A DNA stretch of 64,000 nucleotides from Punica granatum (GCF_007655135.1 NC_045128.1:11594001-11658000), one strand, 5' to 3'. Shown: positions 23,841-36,500, numbered from the stretch's first letter. Made by a program: numbers and translations. Notes: generated by a model from the letters alone, not told the origin.

Positions 23841-24805
23841 GTAAGGTTTCCGAGGTTGTGGCTGATGAATTTTCTCTTCCTTTTATGTCAATAGCATTCT
23901 CTCATTATTAATGTCATTATTTTTCTAATAAATAAATCACCCATACACAACGGCAGTGACCTTCCTTATTTTTTATTTGTAAATCTATATATATTCAGTA
24001 GGAATGTATATTAGGATAACTAATATATCAGGAATAAAATACGTGAAAAATATTTGTAAATATATATATAAAGTAGGAAAATATATTAGGATAATTAATA
24101 TATTTGTAAATTAGGAAATATATTAGGTTAATATATATATATTTGTAAACTAAATATATATGGAAAATGTCCTATTACTAAATTGATTAGATAATTAGTC
24201 ATATTATCCGTTATTAGGATATCGAAGTTATTATCCGTGTGTTATATGTAAAATGTCCTCTTACTAAATTGATTAGCTAATTGGCCATATTATTAGGATA
24301 TCGAAGATACTATCCATGTGTTGTACAGACAGTTTGAAATATTTATAGATTAGATTAAGATTAGATAATATATATATATATATATATATGATATCATATA
24401 TAGTCAATGTTCAATAATAATAATATGAAAGGGAACTTTAAATATGAAATATTAGATTGTTCGCTTAGTGGGCCTACGAGTTCTTCTACTTGGGGGCCTC
24501 ATTACTATCATTAAAGATAGTGAAAGTCTTTGTTTACATGAATAAACAAAAGTTTGTAAATATGTTATGCTCAAGGTTGAAAATGCTGATTACGGAGTTT
24601 TTAAAAATTAAACATGACCATTTATTACTATCATTAAAAATAGCGCAAGTCTTCTTTTACTATAGATATATAAACTGGTACAAAGTCGCTGAATGAGAAT
24701 CCGCAAATTGGTTTTTTCTCGGATAGCCACCCGATAATAATTATTCGAACAAAATACGCTCATCCTATGACTTTGTTTGGATAAAGGGGAGGAGTGGGAT
24801 ATATA
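23841..24805. other. AT-rich spacer with TA repeats
   Basis: No gene seen. It contains a pure TA run at about 24368-24389, several TATATT-rich blocks (24000-24170) and a local direct repeat: a block reading AATGTCCTaTTACTAAATTGATTAG and GATATCGAAG appears near 24165-24235 and again near 24250-24310. Confidence 0.5.
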
Positions 24806-26690
24806 TGTCAGCACCCCGTTTTAGTCCATTGGCGCTCGAGGGTCATCGATGAGGACCCGATTACATTTCCCATTTATCGAGGAAGTCACCTCTGACTATT
24901 CCTCGATACCTTCACGGTTTTTGAACTCGAGGCATTTCCTTTAATTAACTCCAATTTTGATTTTGAGGAAAACAAAACAAAAATAGAAGAAAAAGAAAAA
25001 AGGCTCTACAAGACTCTTTCTGGATTTACGTGCGTCAATTTCAATTTTCAAAATTCGAAACGCGACTCGAGACCTTTCTCTGCCTCCTTACTTTTCTTCT
25101 TCTTCTTCTTCTTCTTCTTCTTCTTCTTCTTCTTCTTCTTCTTCTTCTTCTTCTCTTCTTCTCTCTGCTTCTCGATGCAACTAGCTATGATCGAGCCTAC
25201 CTCTACCCCATGCAATTTGTTCTGCCCCCTCATCTACATGCCATCCATCACCATTAACATTCTCTTCTTCTTCTTCCTTGCGGTTTCTTTTTTGGCAGCC
25301 CTCACCTGCCTCCTATCCATCAACCTCACCCTCACATCTTTGCAGTACCTACGGCCCGAGCTCTCTTTCTCGCTGTCATCTTCTTTCTTTGATCACCTCT
25401 TCCTTTTTCTCCTCTCTCAGGGATGCAACCTCTCTCTCTCCCTTTTTGGGGTCTCCTATGCATAGGCAGTAGACACCATTGACTCCATGTTTTTCTTTTT
25501 GTTATTGGCAACAACAGAACATAGCTCGACTCATCTCCATTTCTCAGCCTTCTTCTTCCTTCATCTGCTCCATCTCAGACACACGACCAAAAAGAAAAAT
25601 AATAAGGTTCAACTATCGTAGCCTTCCTCTGATCCTTCCTTTTCCTATCGGCCCTTAGCAGCATATTGCAGACACATAAAGGAACCTCACCTCCTCTGCT
25701 TCCTTCCCTCTCTCTTTTACTCTCTAACAGCCATAGACAGCAGTAGGGATAGACCTTGCTTCTCCACCTTCATCTCTCTGTGTTTCTAGTTCCTTAACTC
25801 AGCCGCAGCATCACTAACCCATTTTCCTCTCTACAATTCCAGCTCCTCTTTTTACCGTCACTGCCACTTCATTTTGCTTGGCCTTTCACCAGGCCCCCCT
25901 TAACCACTACTTTCTTTCACTCTCGACCACAACTCTCTCTCCAACACAGCCTTTTCATCACTCCATCACCATAACCATCTTCATTCCCTCTCTCGTTTAA
26001 GCCTGCCCATAGACCATCCTCATCTACATCAACTTCACCATCTCCATCTTCCTCTCTCTCTTGACTCTTCACCAACTCATACTTTCTCTCGACTTCAGCC
26101 CCTCCTCTGCCTGTCGTCACACCATCACCATTACCATCACCATTGCTGCTCATCCCCTGTCCATCACTACTGCCATGGTTGCCTCTTCCCCTTGAAGCCA
26201 TTACAGCCACTTCCCTTCTCCCTCACCCTCGGCTAGGGTCAACACACACAGACACCTCTCTGCCTCGACTTCGTCTCGTCCTTTCTGCCTTTAGACTAAC
26301 TCCATCACTTCAACCATCATCACCCCCTATCAATCTCGGTAACTCAATCTCTATCGATCTCTTTCTCGGCTTCTCCCATGAGCTCTACCTCCATTATCAC
26401 AAACTTTCTTCCTTCCCTCCTTCCTTCTCTTTCTCGGCTTGTCCCTCCTCACTATCACTACAATCACCTCTTTTCTTCTTCTTCTTCTTCTCCTTCTGTT
26501 GTAGCTCCTCCTCATGCATCACTAATCTGACCATCACCATCTCCTTCTCACTCTCGGATGTAGCAACAAGAGAGAAACGCACACGCACACATACGGCCTC
26601 TCCCTCCTTAAGAGACATCAATAATTACGGGTCAGTGTTGCCCTTGAACGCCAATGACGTGGTATTGCCGGTCACGTGATCGAATGGGGT
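24806..26690. repeat. Pyrimidine-rich repeat region, possible LTR start
   Basis: Begins TGTCAGCACCCCGTTTTAG at 24806, which resembles the start of plant Ty3-type long terminal repeats. From about 25040 to 26640 the plus strand is strongly biased to C and T, with a CTT microsatellite at about 25093-25155 and many TCTCTC and CCTCC tracts. Open frames on either strand here are low-complexity (Ser/Pro/Leu or Glu/Lys/Gly) and not credible genes. No second copy of the putative LTR was found in the window. Confidence 0.4.
25093..25155. repeat. CTT microsatellite
   Basis: About twenty uninterrupted CTT (TTC) units in pyrimidine-rich sequence. It produces the artificial poly-Leu and poly-Lys frames seen on the two strands. 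Confidence 0.95.
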
Positions 26691-26929
26691 TATAGTTTAT
26701 TTAATTTTATCTGGAGGGTATTTTAGTAAAATGATATGTATTTTCTGGTAGTCTTATTATTGTGCCAAACATGGTAATGTGGATAGCCAGTATAATTCCT
26801 TATGTGTACCAAACACTGCAATACTATATTACTGGTAATTGAAAGGTGGCAATCTATGTTAGTGGTAATGTACATTGCCCGATAATCTATTTGGCAATTC
26901 ACTAAATGCTTCCTAAGAGGTGTAAAAGT
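26691..26929. other. Spacer, possible MITE fragment
   Basis: Non-coding. GTGCCAAACATGGTAATGTG near 26761 and further phrases containing TGGTAAT and ACCAAACACTG recur within 150 bp, in the style of a degraded small element. The edges are not definable. Confidence 0.3.
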
Positions 26930-27790
26930 ATCACATCTCCAGTTCCCTTCCTTAGTTACAAAGTCATGTATAGGTCTCCCGAAAAGCTATAGGTACAAAG
27001 CCAACGGCACTGTCAAGTAAATGACCACGACCTGCAACCGAGCAATCCTCCCAGAGTCTTGCCTTGTTCCCACCTCCAACTAGCTAACCGATGCCACTAG
27101 ATAATTTATTCCAAGCTTATAACACTTCCTTCCAAATCCAAGAATCTATTGGTCAAGCTGAGAGTGCAAAATTAGGACCCTCCTTCCCAGGATACTTACG
27201 TCGAAGAAAATGAGCCTATCATTCATCAGGCCTCATAACCAATCCCCATCCAATTTTATCCAAGAGAGCCGTGTTGAAGCTACTCTCCTCAAGCCTAAAC
27301 CGCCAAATTCCTTGGGCTGAGTTATGGTGTCCCATCCTACAAGATGAGATGAACTTTGTGCCTTTCCGAGGAATGTCTCCATAAGAAATCGCGACACATC
27401 TTCTCTATTTCCTTACAAATTCTGACCGGAAGACTCATAACATGCATTGTATAGGACAAGATAGCAAGAAGAACAGATTGAATGAGTGTTCTTCTCCCTA
27501 CGTTAGAAAGGGTTGAAGCTGACCATCCGTTTAAACGGTTGCAAACCCTATTAACCACTTCCCGAAAGTGAGACTTCTGAATAGCTCCATGGACTATCAA
27601 GATCCCCAAATACTTGCTTAGGTTATTGGCCTTAGAAAAATCACTAAATGAAAGAATATCTCGATCGGAATTATTAAGAACATTATTTGACAAGTAAACC
27701 ATTGTCTTCAACGAGCTCACTTTTTCGCCTGAGGCCTTATAGAATGCATCAAGTACAACACATATCTCATTTGTATTGCTGCTATTCGTT
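26930..27790 (-). pseudogene. LINE (non-LTR retrotransposon) reverse transcriptase fragment
   Basis: The minus-strand frame at 27337-27720 reads through SKYLGILIVHGAIQKSHF, RLNGWSASTLSNVGRRTLIQ and KMCRDFLWRHSS, the conserved C-terminal part of plant LINE reverse transcriptase. Just downstream, after a stop, the typical ITQPKEFGGLGLR block appears (about 27250-27320). Upstream, DAFYKASGEKVSSLKTMV near 27705-27760 also matches the family. Interrupted by stops and missing the catalytic YADD region and the endonuclease, it is a dead fragment. Confidence 0.85.
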
Positions 27791-29011
27791 TTCCTTTCTA
27801 TGGCACAAATAACTTGATAAAATTGTGCAAAATAAGCTTCGTATAGCTTATCAAGTTAGGAAACCAACCAATTAAATAGACCACAAATCAGGGTTGAAAC
27901 GAGGAAGTTATGCTCAATTGAAGTGAGATTTTCCGGGCAAACCAAAATCAGGCATCCAAAGTCGCAGTCATACGATGCAACTCTCCCCATTTGTTTTCAT
28001 TTTTTTATTGGAAATTCCGTATATTTGAGTTTTGACAATCAAATGTGAAATTTTTGTTAAAAGATGGAGATGTATTTTTTTTTAAGAAAAAAGATTAACA
28101 CATGCTTAATGTTTATCTTGTATTTAATGCTTTTCAGTTTTTTTGAACATTTATAGAGTTAATTTGGTAACTTAGTTGAACTCGGAAGAGGAATTCTAGG
28201 TTTAATCTTGGATAGCATAATTGAAGTTCGATTTATACTAGAAAGATACATATGTGTATATTAGATTTTTAAGTTATAATTGTCAATCAAGTCTATATTG
28301 CAATGAAGGGGGCACAGGTTATTGTGGAATGACATCTCTATATGGACTATTGTGAGCAAGGGATTTTACTACCCGTTCCACTCCAAGAAGGTTGTATGTA
28401 CATTTTACTATTCAAATTGTAAAATTATTTTATTTTATGATTATATTGTTATATAATTAAAATTTATGTAAATACTGCAGTAACATGTTGGGCTATGGTT
28501 GCAACTACAACTATCATGATAGCATATGGTTCTAAAGGGATAGAGCTGCCACCTTTGTCGATAGATGAGATCATGGAAAACACCAATAAGAGGATAAAAA
28601 GAAGTTTATTTGATGCAGTCAAGCATGTGATAGCTAATCACGAACTCCTGCACATGCACGTATACAATCGACTGAATTTAAACATAGCATTAATATATTT
28701 TTAACTAAATAAATAAATATTAATAATCCTTAAATTAATTTTTTGATAAATATAGATGGTTCGTTGCAGGCTATAACACGCCATGTGTCAATAGCCAATT
28801 ATTTATATATTAGTCTCTATCAAGATGTAGAAATCATGTGGGCCCTTGATGAAAAATATGTTGTATTTGGGTGTTTTCAAGTGACTGAGGCTTTTGCGGT
28901 GTATAACGAGGTAAAATTTACTGAAATTACTAAATCGAGGTATGAGTGTAAAAGATTGTTTAAATTATTATGAAAGATTTGGATGATTTTTGAAAATCAA
29001 TTCCTTGATGC
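27791..29011 (+). other. Spacer with two unassigned ORFs
   Basis: Two plus-strand frames, 28495-28704 (containing YGSKGIELPPLSIDEIME) and 28743-28973 (containing WALDEKYVVFGCFQVTEAF), look more protein-like than random AT-rich sequence. A possible splice (acceptor-like TATAG near 28755) could join them. I do not recognise the product; it may be a relic of a host gene or a transposon. No start, promoter or complete domain can be argued. Confidence 0.25.
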
Positions 29012-30400
29012 AGGGACGGAGCCAGGAAGTTTAGTACGGGCAATATATCGACGTAATTCTTTCATGTACTAATTAGTAGGATTAGATACCGTTTGTAAAT
29101 TTAGGCAAATTAAAGTGCATTTGTTTATTTTTATCTTTATATTGGAAATTTAAATATTTTCCAATTTAGCGTGCACATTTATTTTTTCCTTCTACCAATA
29201 ATTTATATTTCACAATACGCTAATATGAACAAAACTAAAAAATCTAATACTAAAAAAAAGTTTAAAAGAACATATAAAAAGAAGTGTTTAGGGTGATTAA
29301 ATTCATGTAATCCTAAAATGAGTGCCCTAGTTCATCCTAAACTATATAAGGAGTGGTTAGACCCATTGGAATCATGTAAGCCCAATAAGAGTGGCCCAGC
29401 TCAGCTTAGACCCATCATGGGTGGTTAGACACATTTAGATTTATGTAAATCCAATAGAGGTAATAGAACTCCCGGATCTAAATTTTGGTTCAAGACTTAT
29501 AAAGACTTAGTAGTTAATATCTTGATCACTTAGTCAACTCTTAAGTGACTAAACGGTCTTACGATCTACTTCAAGAACTATTAGTGGCGACTCTTCTAGT
29601 CCTTCAAGTCCTAAGCCATGATATTTAAGTCGAATCCAACGTTGTATAGCTCGGCAACTCCATTAGGAAATTACAAGTGGGTCTGAGACCAAATTTCGTT
29701 GGTCTTTTAAGTTTTCCTTTCCTCGTATGTTTTGAAGTATGCTATAAAATAACATTGCATACCCATTATACGTTGATCTCAGATCATCTTATGAGCTTAT
29801 AGATAAACATGGGGCAAGTAAAAGGCACGCTCCTCGTGAATCCATCGAAAATGGCCCATAAACCTCCCCGCTTATGTGCAAGTCAGATGTGTCCTAATTA
29901 GGAGGTGAAGAATACTTTAGGTTCGGTGTCTACACGTTTAGATAAACCCAACCAAACTATAACATGCACCCCTTCATACATTTCTTGCCTCTTGTTTGCT
30001 TTCTTGTTTGTGTATGAGTATGTTCTCTTGTGTTTTTCTTTTGGGTTAGAATAAGGCTTTTAATTTTTTTTTAATCTTTCGTATGTATTCTCACTTTGTA
30101 ATCCCATAATCCCAAGGGTTTATATTTTTGCTCATTTATCGCTTTCCATTTCTTTATTGCATCAGCATGGGATGCTTTATGAGACTTAGCTTTGGCTTGA
30201 ATAACCATTTAAATTCGCACCTAAACTAGTGTTCATGCCTCTAGGATGGCTGGGATCATCCTAACTTAGTGGTGGGGTGGCTTATCATGTATAGACAGTG
30301 ACTACACCACGGATCGACCCTGCCGACGAACTTTGTCAGGGGGTAGTGGTTGGCGAGGATGTCCCCACCCCTCTCTCTTGTCTGTCCCAATTTATTTCAA
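29012..30400. other. Degraded retroelement-like sequence
   Basis: No gene. CAGGGACGGAGCCAGG at 29012 resembles an hAT-type terminal repeat, but no partner end was found. The segment from about 29640 to 29936 ends in GGTTCGGTGTCTACA, resembling the end of a Ty3-type long terminal repeat. The part at 30170-30370 (a GC-richer block with ACCACGGATCGACCCTGCCG) looks like retroelement leader or LTR sequence. These are impressions of composition and edge motifs only. Confidence 0.3.
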
Positions 30401-30696
30401 TGTTTTGTTTAATTTGAATTTAAAAGTGTCATGTTAGCTCCATTTAATAGAAAATATGACGCCCATACCAAAATAGCATAATCACGAAAATGTCGAGGAC
30501 AAAAATGACAAAAGAAAATAGGTTTAGGAATTAGGACGAAATAGGCAAGAATTCTGAAGATTAAAGACCAAAAGTGTCATTTTTCCAAAATATTTCTAAC
30601 ATACATCTTAAAACATCCATTAATCGCCATTACAATCTTTGAATATATTGAGTGCTTTCTAGCCTCTTTAAATCTCGTATACTAATAAATTAGGAA

Positions 30697-31866
30697 GTGA
30701 AAACTATACATTTAGTCCTTTAGGTTTGAATGCTTTTCTATTTTTGTCCTCTTTATTTTTTTTAATTTTTTATCGTTTAGATCTTATATTTTTGAGCATT
30801 TTTTTGTTTCAATCATTTACCTTTTTCTTGATTCATTTTCATCCAATACCTTTGATTATTTTTCTATTTTCTCATATTTTTTATTAGAAAAATATTTTAA
30901 CTTTGGTTCTCAACATTTTAAAGTAATTTTTTATCCTAATTCTTTTATTTTTTTCATTTTTTCTTAAAATATAAAATATTTTGTTTCTTATACTTCTACC
31001 CTCTCAATTCTCATAAGATGCCCACACGACATTTTCAAATTTAAAAATATTATAATTTTAATTTAAAAAATGAAACAAAATATATCAAAATAATAAAAGA
31101 AAAATCAACCTACTCAAGAGAATATGCAGGGGCGAGTGTTCAAGTCGCAAGCAATGTTGGTAGTGACAATGTTAGTTTGCTTTGAGAGAATCAATAATCA
31201 AATTTGTGAGTTAAGAAATAAAAAGTACATAAAACATAAAAGGCGATTGTGGTTCGGTTGCAACGAACCACACATATGAGGTTGATAGTGAGCACTAAGG
31301 AAGGACATGGTAAACCTCGATGCATGGAATGATATTGCAAAGTGTAATCGTGGCTGGAGGTATAAGCCTAAGGTGATCTCCCATAGGGGGGCGGTGCCCG
31401 ATTTTGTCCTCTGCTAGCTACTGCAGCCTCTCTCCCTCTCAATTTACCATCCTCCCTCTCAAAATATATTTTGATAGATTTTATTTTATTTTTGAAATTA
31501 AATAGTATTTTTTTTATAAATTTCAAAAATATCGCGTGGGCATTTTTAGGGGATTTTGAGGGGTAGAAGTATAATAAACAAAACAATTAATATTAAGGAA
31601 GAATTGAACAAAAAAGAATTAGGATAAAAGAATAACTGTAAAAGGTTGATGACCAAAGTTAAAATTTTTTCTAATAAAAAGTCTAATAAAAGGATGAAAA
31701 TAGAAAAATAATCAAAAGTATAAGATAAAAATGAACCAAGAAAAATGAAAAGGACTAAAACAGAAAAGTATTCAAAGATATATGGTCTAAACAATAAAAA
31801 AAATTAGAAAAATGACTAAAATAGAAAAAGTATCCAAACCTAGAGGATCAAATTTATAGTTTTCCC
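30697..31866. mobile_element. Mutator-type foldback element with 9-bp target duplication
   Basis: The two ends, each about 340 bp, are inverted copies of each other. The left arm starts GTGAAAACTATACATTTAG and the right arm ends CTAGAGGATCAAATTTATAG followed by TTTTCCC. The arms carry matching oligo-A and oligo-T phrases (TTTTTGTC / GACTAAAA, GATTATTTTTCTATTTTC and its inverse). The element is flanked by a perfect 9-bp direct repeat AATTAGGAA at 30688-30696 and 31867-31875. Nine-bp duplications and long inverted arms are characteristic of Mutator-like elements. The ~470-bp centre has no transposase, so this is a non-autonomous element of 1170 bp. Confidence 0.85.
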
Positions 31867-31875
31867 AATTAGGAA

Positions 31876-33400
31876 AATAAAAGGACATAAATTGACAAAA
31901 TTGAAATTCCTTCATGAAGAATAATTAGACGATTTTATTCAAATTATTTCATAATTTACTATGTCTCGACTTGTTTTAAACTATTTCAAATAAGTTTAGC
32001 TATATATACTCTCAATGTATATGAATTTTTCCAATGATCTTCTCTTTTTGTATGCTCTAGGCTTAGCGTGGGCGTGTCCTTCACTAGTAATGACTAATGT
32101 AAGAAAAAAACTCTAGTATTAGCCATAAGAAAGTTATTTCTTTCATAAACGAGTCCATAATGTGTGACATATATAGTTTATAAATTAATGTATGGGAAAT
32201 GATACACACATAATGGAGTGATGTAGCAATCGCTAACTCCAATATCATATTATGATTCAACATTTAAATGAAAAAACTGTTGGGTTTATCTCCTTATTTG
32301 GAGGAAGAGATGGGTTCAATTTATTGGACTTTAATCGGGTCTTTACTTGGCCCAAGATTTAGCATCGAGGGTTTCTCTTTCTCAGTAATATAACTGAGAA
32401 AGGGGGAGTCAAATCAGCCGCCGTAGAGCAGCCAAGCAATAGCTACAAATATGTAGAAAAACAACCGTAGAAAGATAAGAAAAATGTTTAGAAATTCATC
32501 TGCACAAGGGCAGCGATCGACGCAAGATCAAACCTCAATCGTGTCAAATTAATTCCAATTGAGATGAAATTTTGGCAGCGGCTTCAAACTTATAGGGTTA
32601 GGTTTTGAATGGTCAGCATTTTCTTTGGAATTTGTTGATTTTGTTTCTGCTGAGTTTGTAATCCGCCTTCCTAGGCAATGAATTTCGATTTTGGGCGTTC
32701 CAAGAGAGTGTGCTCTTGAGTTTAGTTGATTTGAGAGCTTGCCCTTGATGAAAACAAAGTGTAACCGCCATTGATCAATGAAGTTGAGTCGAAGTTGGTC
32801 TCTTGGCTTTTCCCTAGGGTTTTCCACGTTAAAATCTCGTTGTCGCTCTTTTTCTTATACATTTTTTATATCCTATTTTGATCACATAAGATCGGAAAAG
32901 AATAACTTGCTGCATGTAGGTGTTTGGGGATCCTTTCGAAACAAAAACAAATAACATGACAAATTGAACAATTAAATTAATACTCGAGTTTGCGCCGATA
33001 CATAAAAGCAATTAGCAGATTGGAAGCACGTGCAAAAGGGCTAGTTTAAATTGCACTTGAAGAGTAATTAGTCTACACGGAAATACAAGAATATATTCGA
33101 TGCTCGATTCACTAGCTAATTTAGTCTATATACATACGGTTTATATTTTCATTTCAATTATTTGACAAGGCAAATTTGCTAATTTGCATGTATCATTTGG
33201 AAAGGAAAATCACGTGCCATCGCTCTCCGATCAAGTTGTGGGATTAGTTTCATACAATGGAATCGAAAATAGCTCCAAGGACATCTTTGGTCTTATATGG
33301 TCGGATCGGATCTCAAAACAACAAGGGACCAAATCGATATGAAACAAAAATTTTGGGACTAAATAGGGAGGTGAAAACATTGAGGGGGCGGAATTGGAAC
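31876..33400. other. Spacer upstream of CDC27B
   Basis: No supported gene. A 92-codon minus-strand frame at 32549-32827 is low-complexity and unrecognised. TGTTGGGTTTATCTCC near 32279 could begin a long terminal repeat but no matching end was identified. A CACGTG G-box occurs at 33211-33216. Confidence 0.45.
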
Positions 33401-33508
33401 TAAAGGTATTTTTTTGAAATTGCCGAACGAGTGGAGAAAGGCACGTGCCTCTTCAATTTGAACCAGCAGAGGGAGTAGAGATGAAGAAGACGAAGACGAA
33501 GCCCCAAA

Positions 33509-33550
<42 letters not shown>

Positions 33551-33570
33551 CGAAGATGAAGGAAGAAGCC
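33401..33570 (+). promoter_or_regulatory. CDC27B proximal promoter and CT-rich 5' UTR
   Basis: A G-box CACGTG lies at 33442-33447, and a CT dinucleotide run of about 17 units at 33513-33546 lies just before the start codon. Such CT/GA tracts in plant 5' leaders are known binding sites for BPC (GAGA-binding) proteins. An in-frame ATG at 33556 could add five residues. The role of either site here is inferred. Confidence 0.45.
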
Positions 33571-36500
33571 ATGGAAGCCATACTCAGAAACACTGTGCAG
33601 AACAGCCTCCGCCACTTCATGTACAAAAACGCCATCTTCTTCTCCGAGTTTCTCTGTGCCGAGTTCCCCTCGGAGGTACGCCGCCTCCTTCCTCTCCGAT
33701 TTCTCCGCTCAAACGGCCGTTTCTCCGCCAACTGAGTAGGTCGCCACTGGAAAACCGATTATCATTGCTCAGTTGGTTGAAAGACATCGCCAATTTCAGT
33801 TTGCAGTTCCTGGTTTCTGATTTTTGAGCTCAGTGCGCCGCGCCCAAATTTTATCAGTTTGAAGTGTTGCACTGTGGCGGGCTACCATTGCTTGAATAAG
33901 TTGCGGGACTTTGTCTTGGGATTTAACTTTTGCACGACTGTTTACCGGGAAGGAGATTATCGAATTCCCTCGAACAATGCGCAGGCTTCTTGCAAATAGT
34001 TGAATTGAGTGTGTTCGAAATCTAGGTTTTTAGATGATTACTCGGTATTCCCTTCAAATTGTGCCGCCTGTTGGCATGGTGTGTTCGGTTTAGTGTTGTG
34101 ATTCAGGAATCCCGGTTGTGCCGCGGAAGGATGGTCTGTTTGGCTGTCTCCTGTTACTAGTTCCGAGCTGATTTAAGTGCAATTTCTTTGTTTAACCCAG
34201 GCGAATCTGCAACTGCTAGCCTCCTGTTACTTGCAGGATAATCGAGCTCAGTGCGCATATCATATATTAAAGGGTACATATAAATTCTTCCTACTGTCCT
34301 TTATGTTTCACTTTCATCGGCTTTTGGGTACTGGCTTGTGTATCTTGTTTTGAAAGAATTGGTTATTATGTTTCACGTGTTTGTTTCATTGAACTATGCT
34401 CATCTACAAATCCCTCTGCCTTTCTCTCTATTGCTGGATGAAGGAACACAAATGGCTCAATCGCGCTACTTGTTTGCACTATCATGCTTTCAGATGGACC
34501 TACTTAATGAGGCTGAAGCGGCATTGTGCCCTGCTAATGAGCCTATTGCAGAGGTACTCGATAGATTGCATTTTGTGGGCAAGTAGAAACAAGCCCAACC
34601 ATATGAATGAATTATTCTTTTGCATTATGGGCTTATCAAATGCGGTGCTGCTGGTGTTATTTATATATACTATTTTTAAATTCTTTTCCCTCCTTTATGG
34701 TATATAAAGGTCGCTCAATCTCTGTGTAGGTTCCAAACGGTGGTGCTGGTCACTACCTTCTTGGCCTTGTGTACAGGTTACTTTCCTGTCATGAACATTC
34801 TGCTGTTGTTAACCTATGTATATTAACATTTGATTTAGATCTGATGATACACAAATGATTGCTCTTATTATCATTGCTAAAATTTCAGCTAAATCTTCCA
34901 TAAATGCATACACCTTTTTGATGTTCTGGAAATGAAACCATATAGCAAATATACAGAGATGTATCAGTTCCAATGTATGTTTTCATCGTGGTTAATCATA
35001 TAAAGGGAAGAACATAACGTTTTGCTGAGCAGATTTGGCATTATTTACTCTGTCAGTATAACTTGATAAAACATGGAGATGGAGACAATATTGACTGTTG
35101 AAATTTTGATGATGTTAATGAACGAATATATTGGGGGGCATTATATTTTAACTGCTCATATCGCTGGAAGTTCTTGAGTGGCTTCCTCCTGTGCGGCCTT
35201 TTCCTGGTGGCATTGTTCATGGGTGAGAATTGACATGTACCATTACATCAAATCAGAAAAGAGATCTTCAAGAGTCAATTGTTGGGATAAAGCGTGTTTG
35301 AGTGGTGGTGTGAGTATGAGTACTAGTACTTTGCAGTCTAATATTGTTACTTTAATAGTATGCTATGCTATAAAATCCACGTGAATGGGATCTCTCTTTG
35401 CCCTTGGTGGTGCTCTTATAGTGTCAGGTTTTATTTTTACAGGTACACTGATAGGAGGACAAATGCTGTCCATCACTTCAAGCAAGCTTTGTCTCTTGAT
35501 CCTTTACTCTGGACAGCATATGAAGAGCTCTGTATATTAGGTTTGTACAAGTTTTCCCAATTTTTTTTTTTTTTACATATTTTGTGTTCAGCTATGATCT
35601 CATGGTGATAGTGCAACTCCAATGTGCCATGGAAATGCCTCATTGCTTTGTAAAACTATCTGGATTTGACTTGATACTGGCTACGAAAGTTTTACCTGGC
35701 CATGAATGTTCCGTGGACAACTCTATGTTGTCTGCTACTTCCTATTGTAGAAATGTCTTGGCAACCAGCAGTTATGGTGCTATTCTCGAGGTTGGATTTA
35801 TATGTGAGAGCTGTACTCTTGGAAGAAAGTTGAAGAGGTGTAGGCCTTGTTTGGATTCAATTTTTTTTTTTAACTCAACTCCACTTATCTTCAATTCAAC
35901 AACACAATTATTACTTTTCCTTTTTTCTTCAATTTTTTAACTATTCAATTTAATTTTTAATACTAAATTCTCTCAACTATTCATTACTTTTTCCACAATT
36001 CAACAACACAATCATTGCTTTCTCTCAACTATTCATTATTTTTTTCACAATTCAACGATACAATCATTATTTTCTTTCAACTATCCATTACTTTTTCACA
36101 TGTTTTCTCATAATTCAACGACACAATCATTACAAACCAATTAAAATCAAAACTCAACTCATCTCAACTCTAAAACCAAACACATTCGTAGTCTTGGAAG
36201 AAAGTTGATGAGTCATAAGTTGTCTTGATAATAATAATTTCTATTGAGTGTGTGCGGATGGAGAGAACAATATCAAGAAACATTTCAGCTTCACCTCACT
36301 AATGATTGATGGAGAAAATAATGTCGAGAAATATTTAATAAGTGATCGTATGATTTATCACTTGATTGGGCATCAGATGTCTCCCAAATTCTCTCTTTCT
36401 CAATTTTTTTAGTCCCCGACCACTCTTAATAATTTTCAAACATTCAAATCCATTAAATTCTTATTAAACTCGGACCTCAAGTTGTATTCCTTGAATCATA

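Noticed and set aside
25030..25257. Poly-Leu and poly-Lys open frames on opposite strands
   Set aside because: They are produced by the CTT repeat and have no other content.
26143..26679. 178-codon Ser/Pro-rich frame
   Set aside because: Low-complexity translation of pyrimidine-rich repeat DNA; no domain, no leader or splice evidence.
24806..29936. One complete Ty3 LTR retrotransposon from the LTR-like start to the LTR-like end
   Set aside because: No repeated LTR pair and no gag or pol between them; a LINE fragment lies inside, so the two edges probably belong to different relics.
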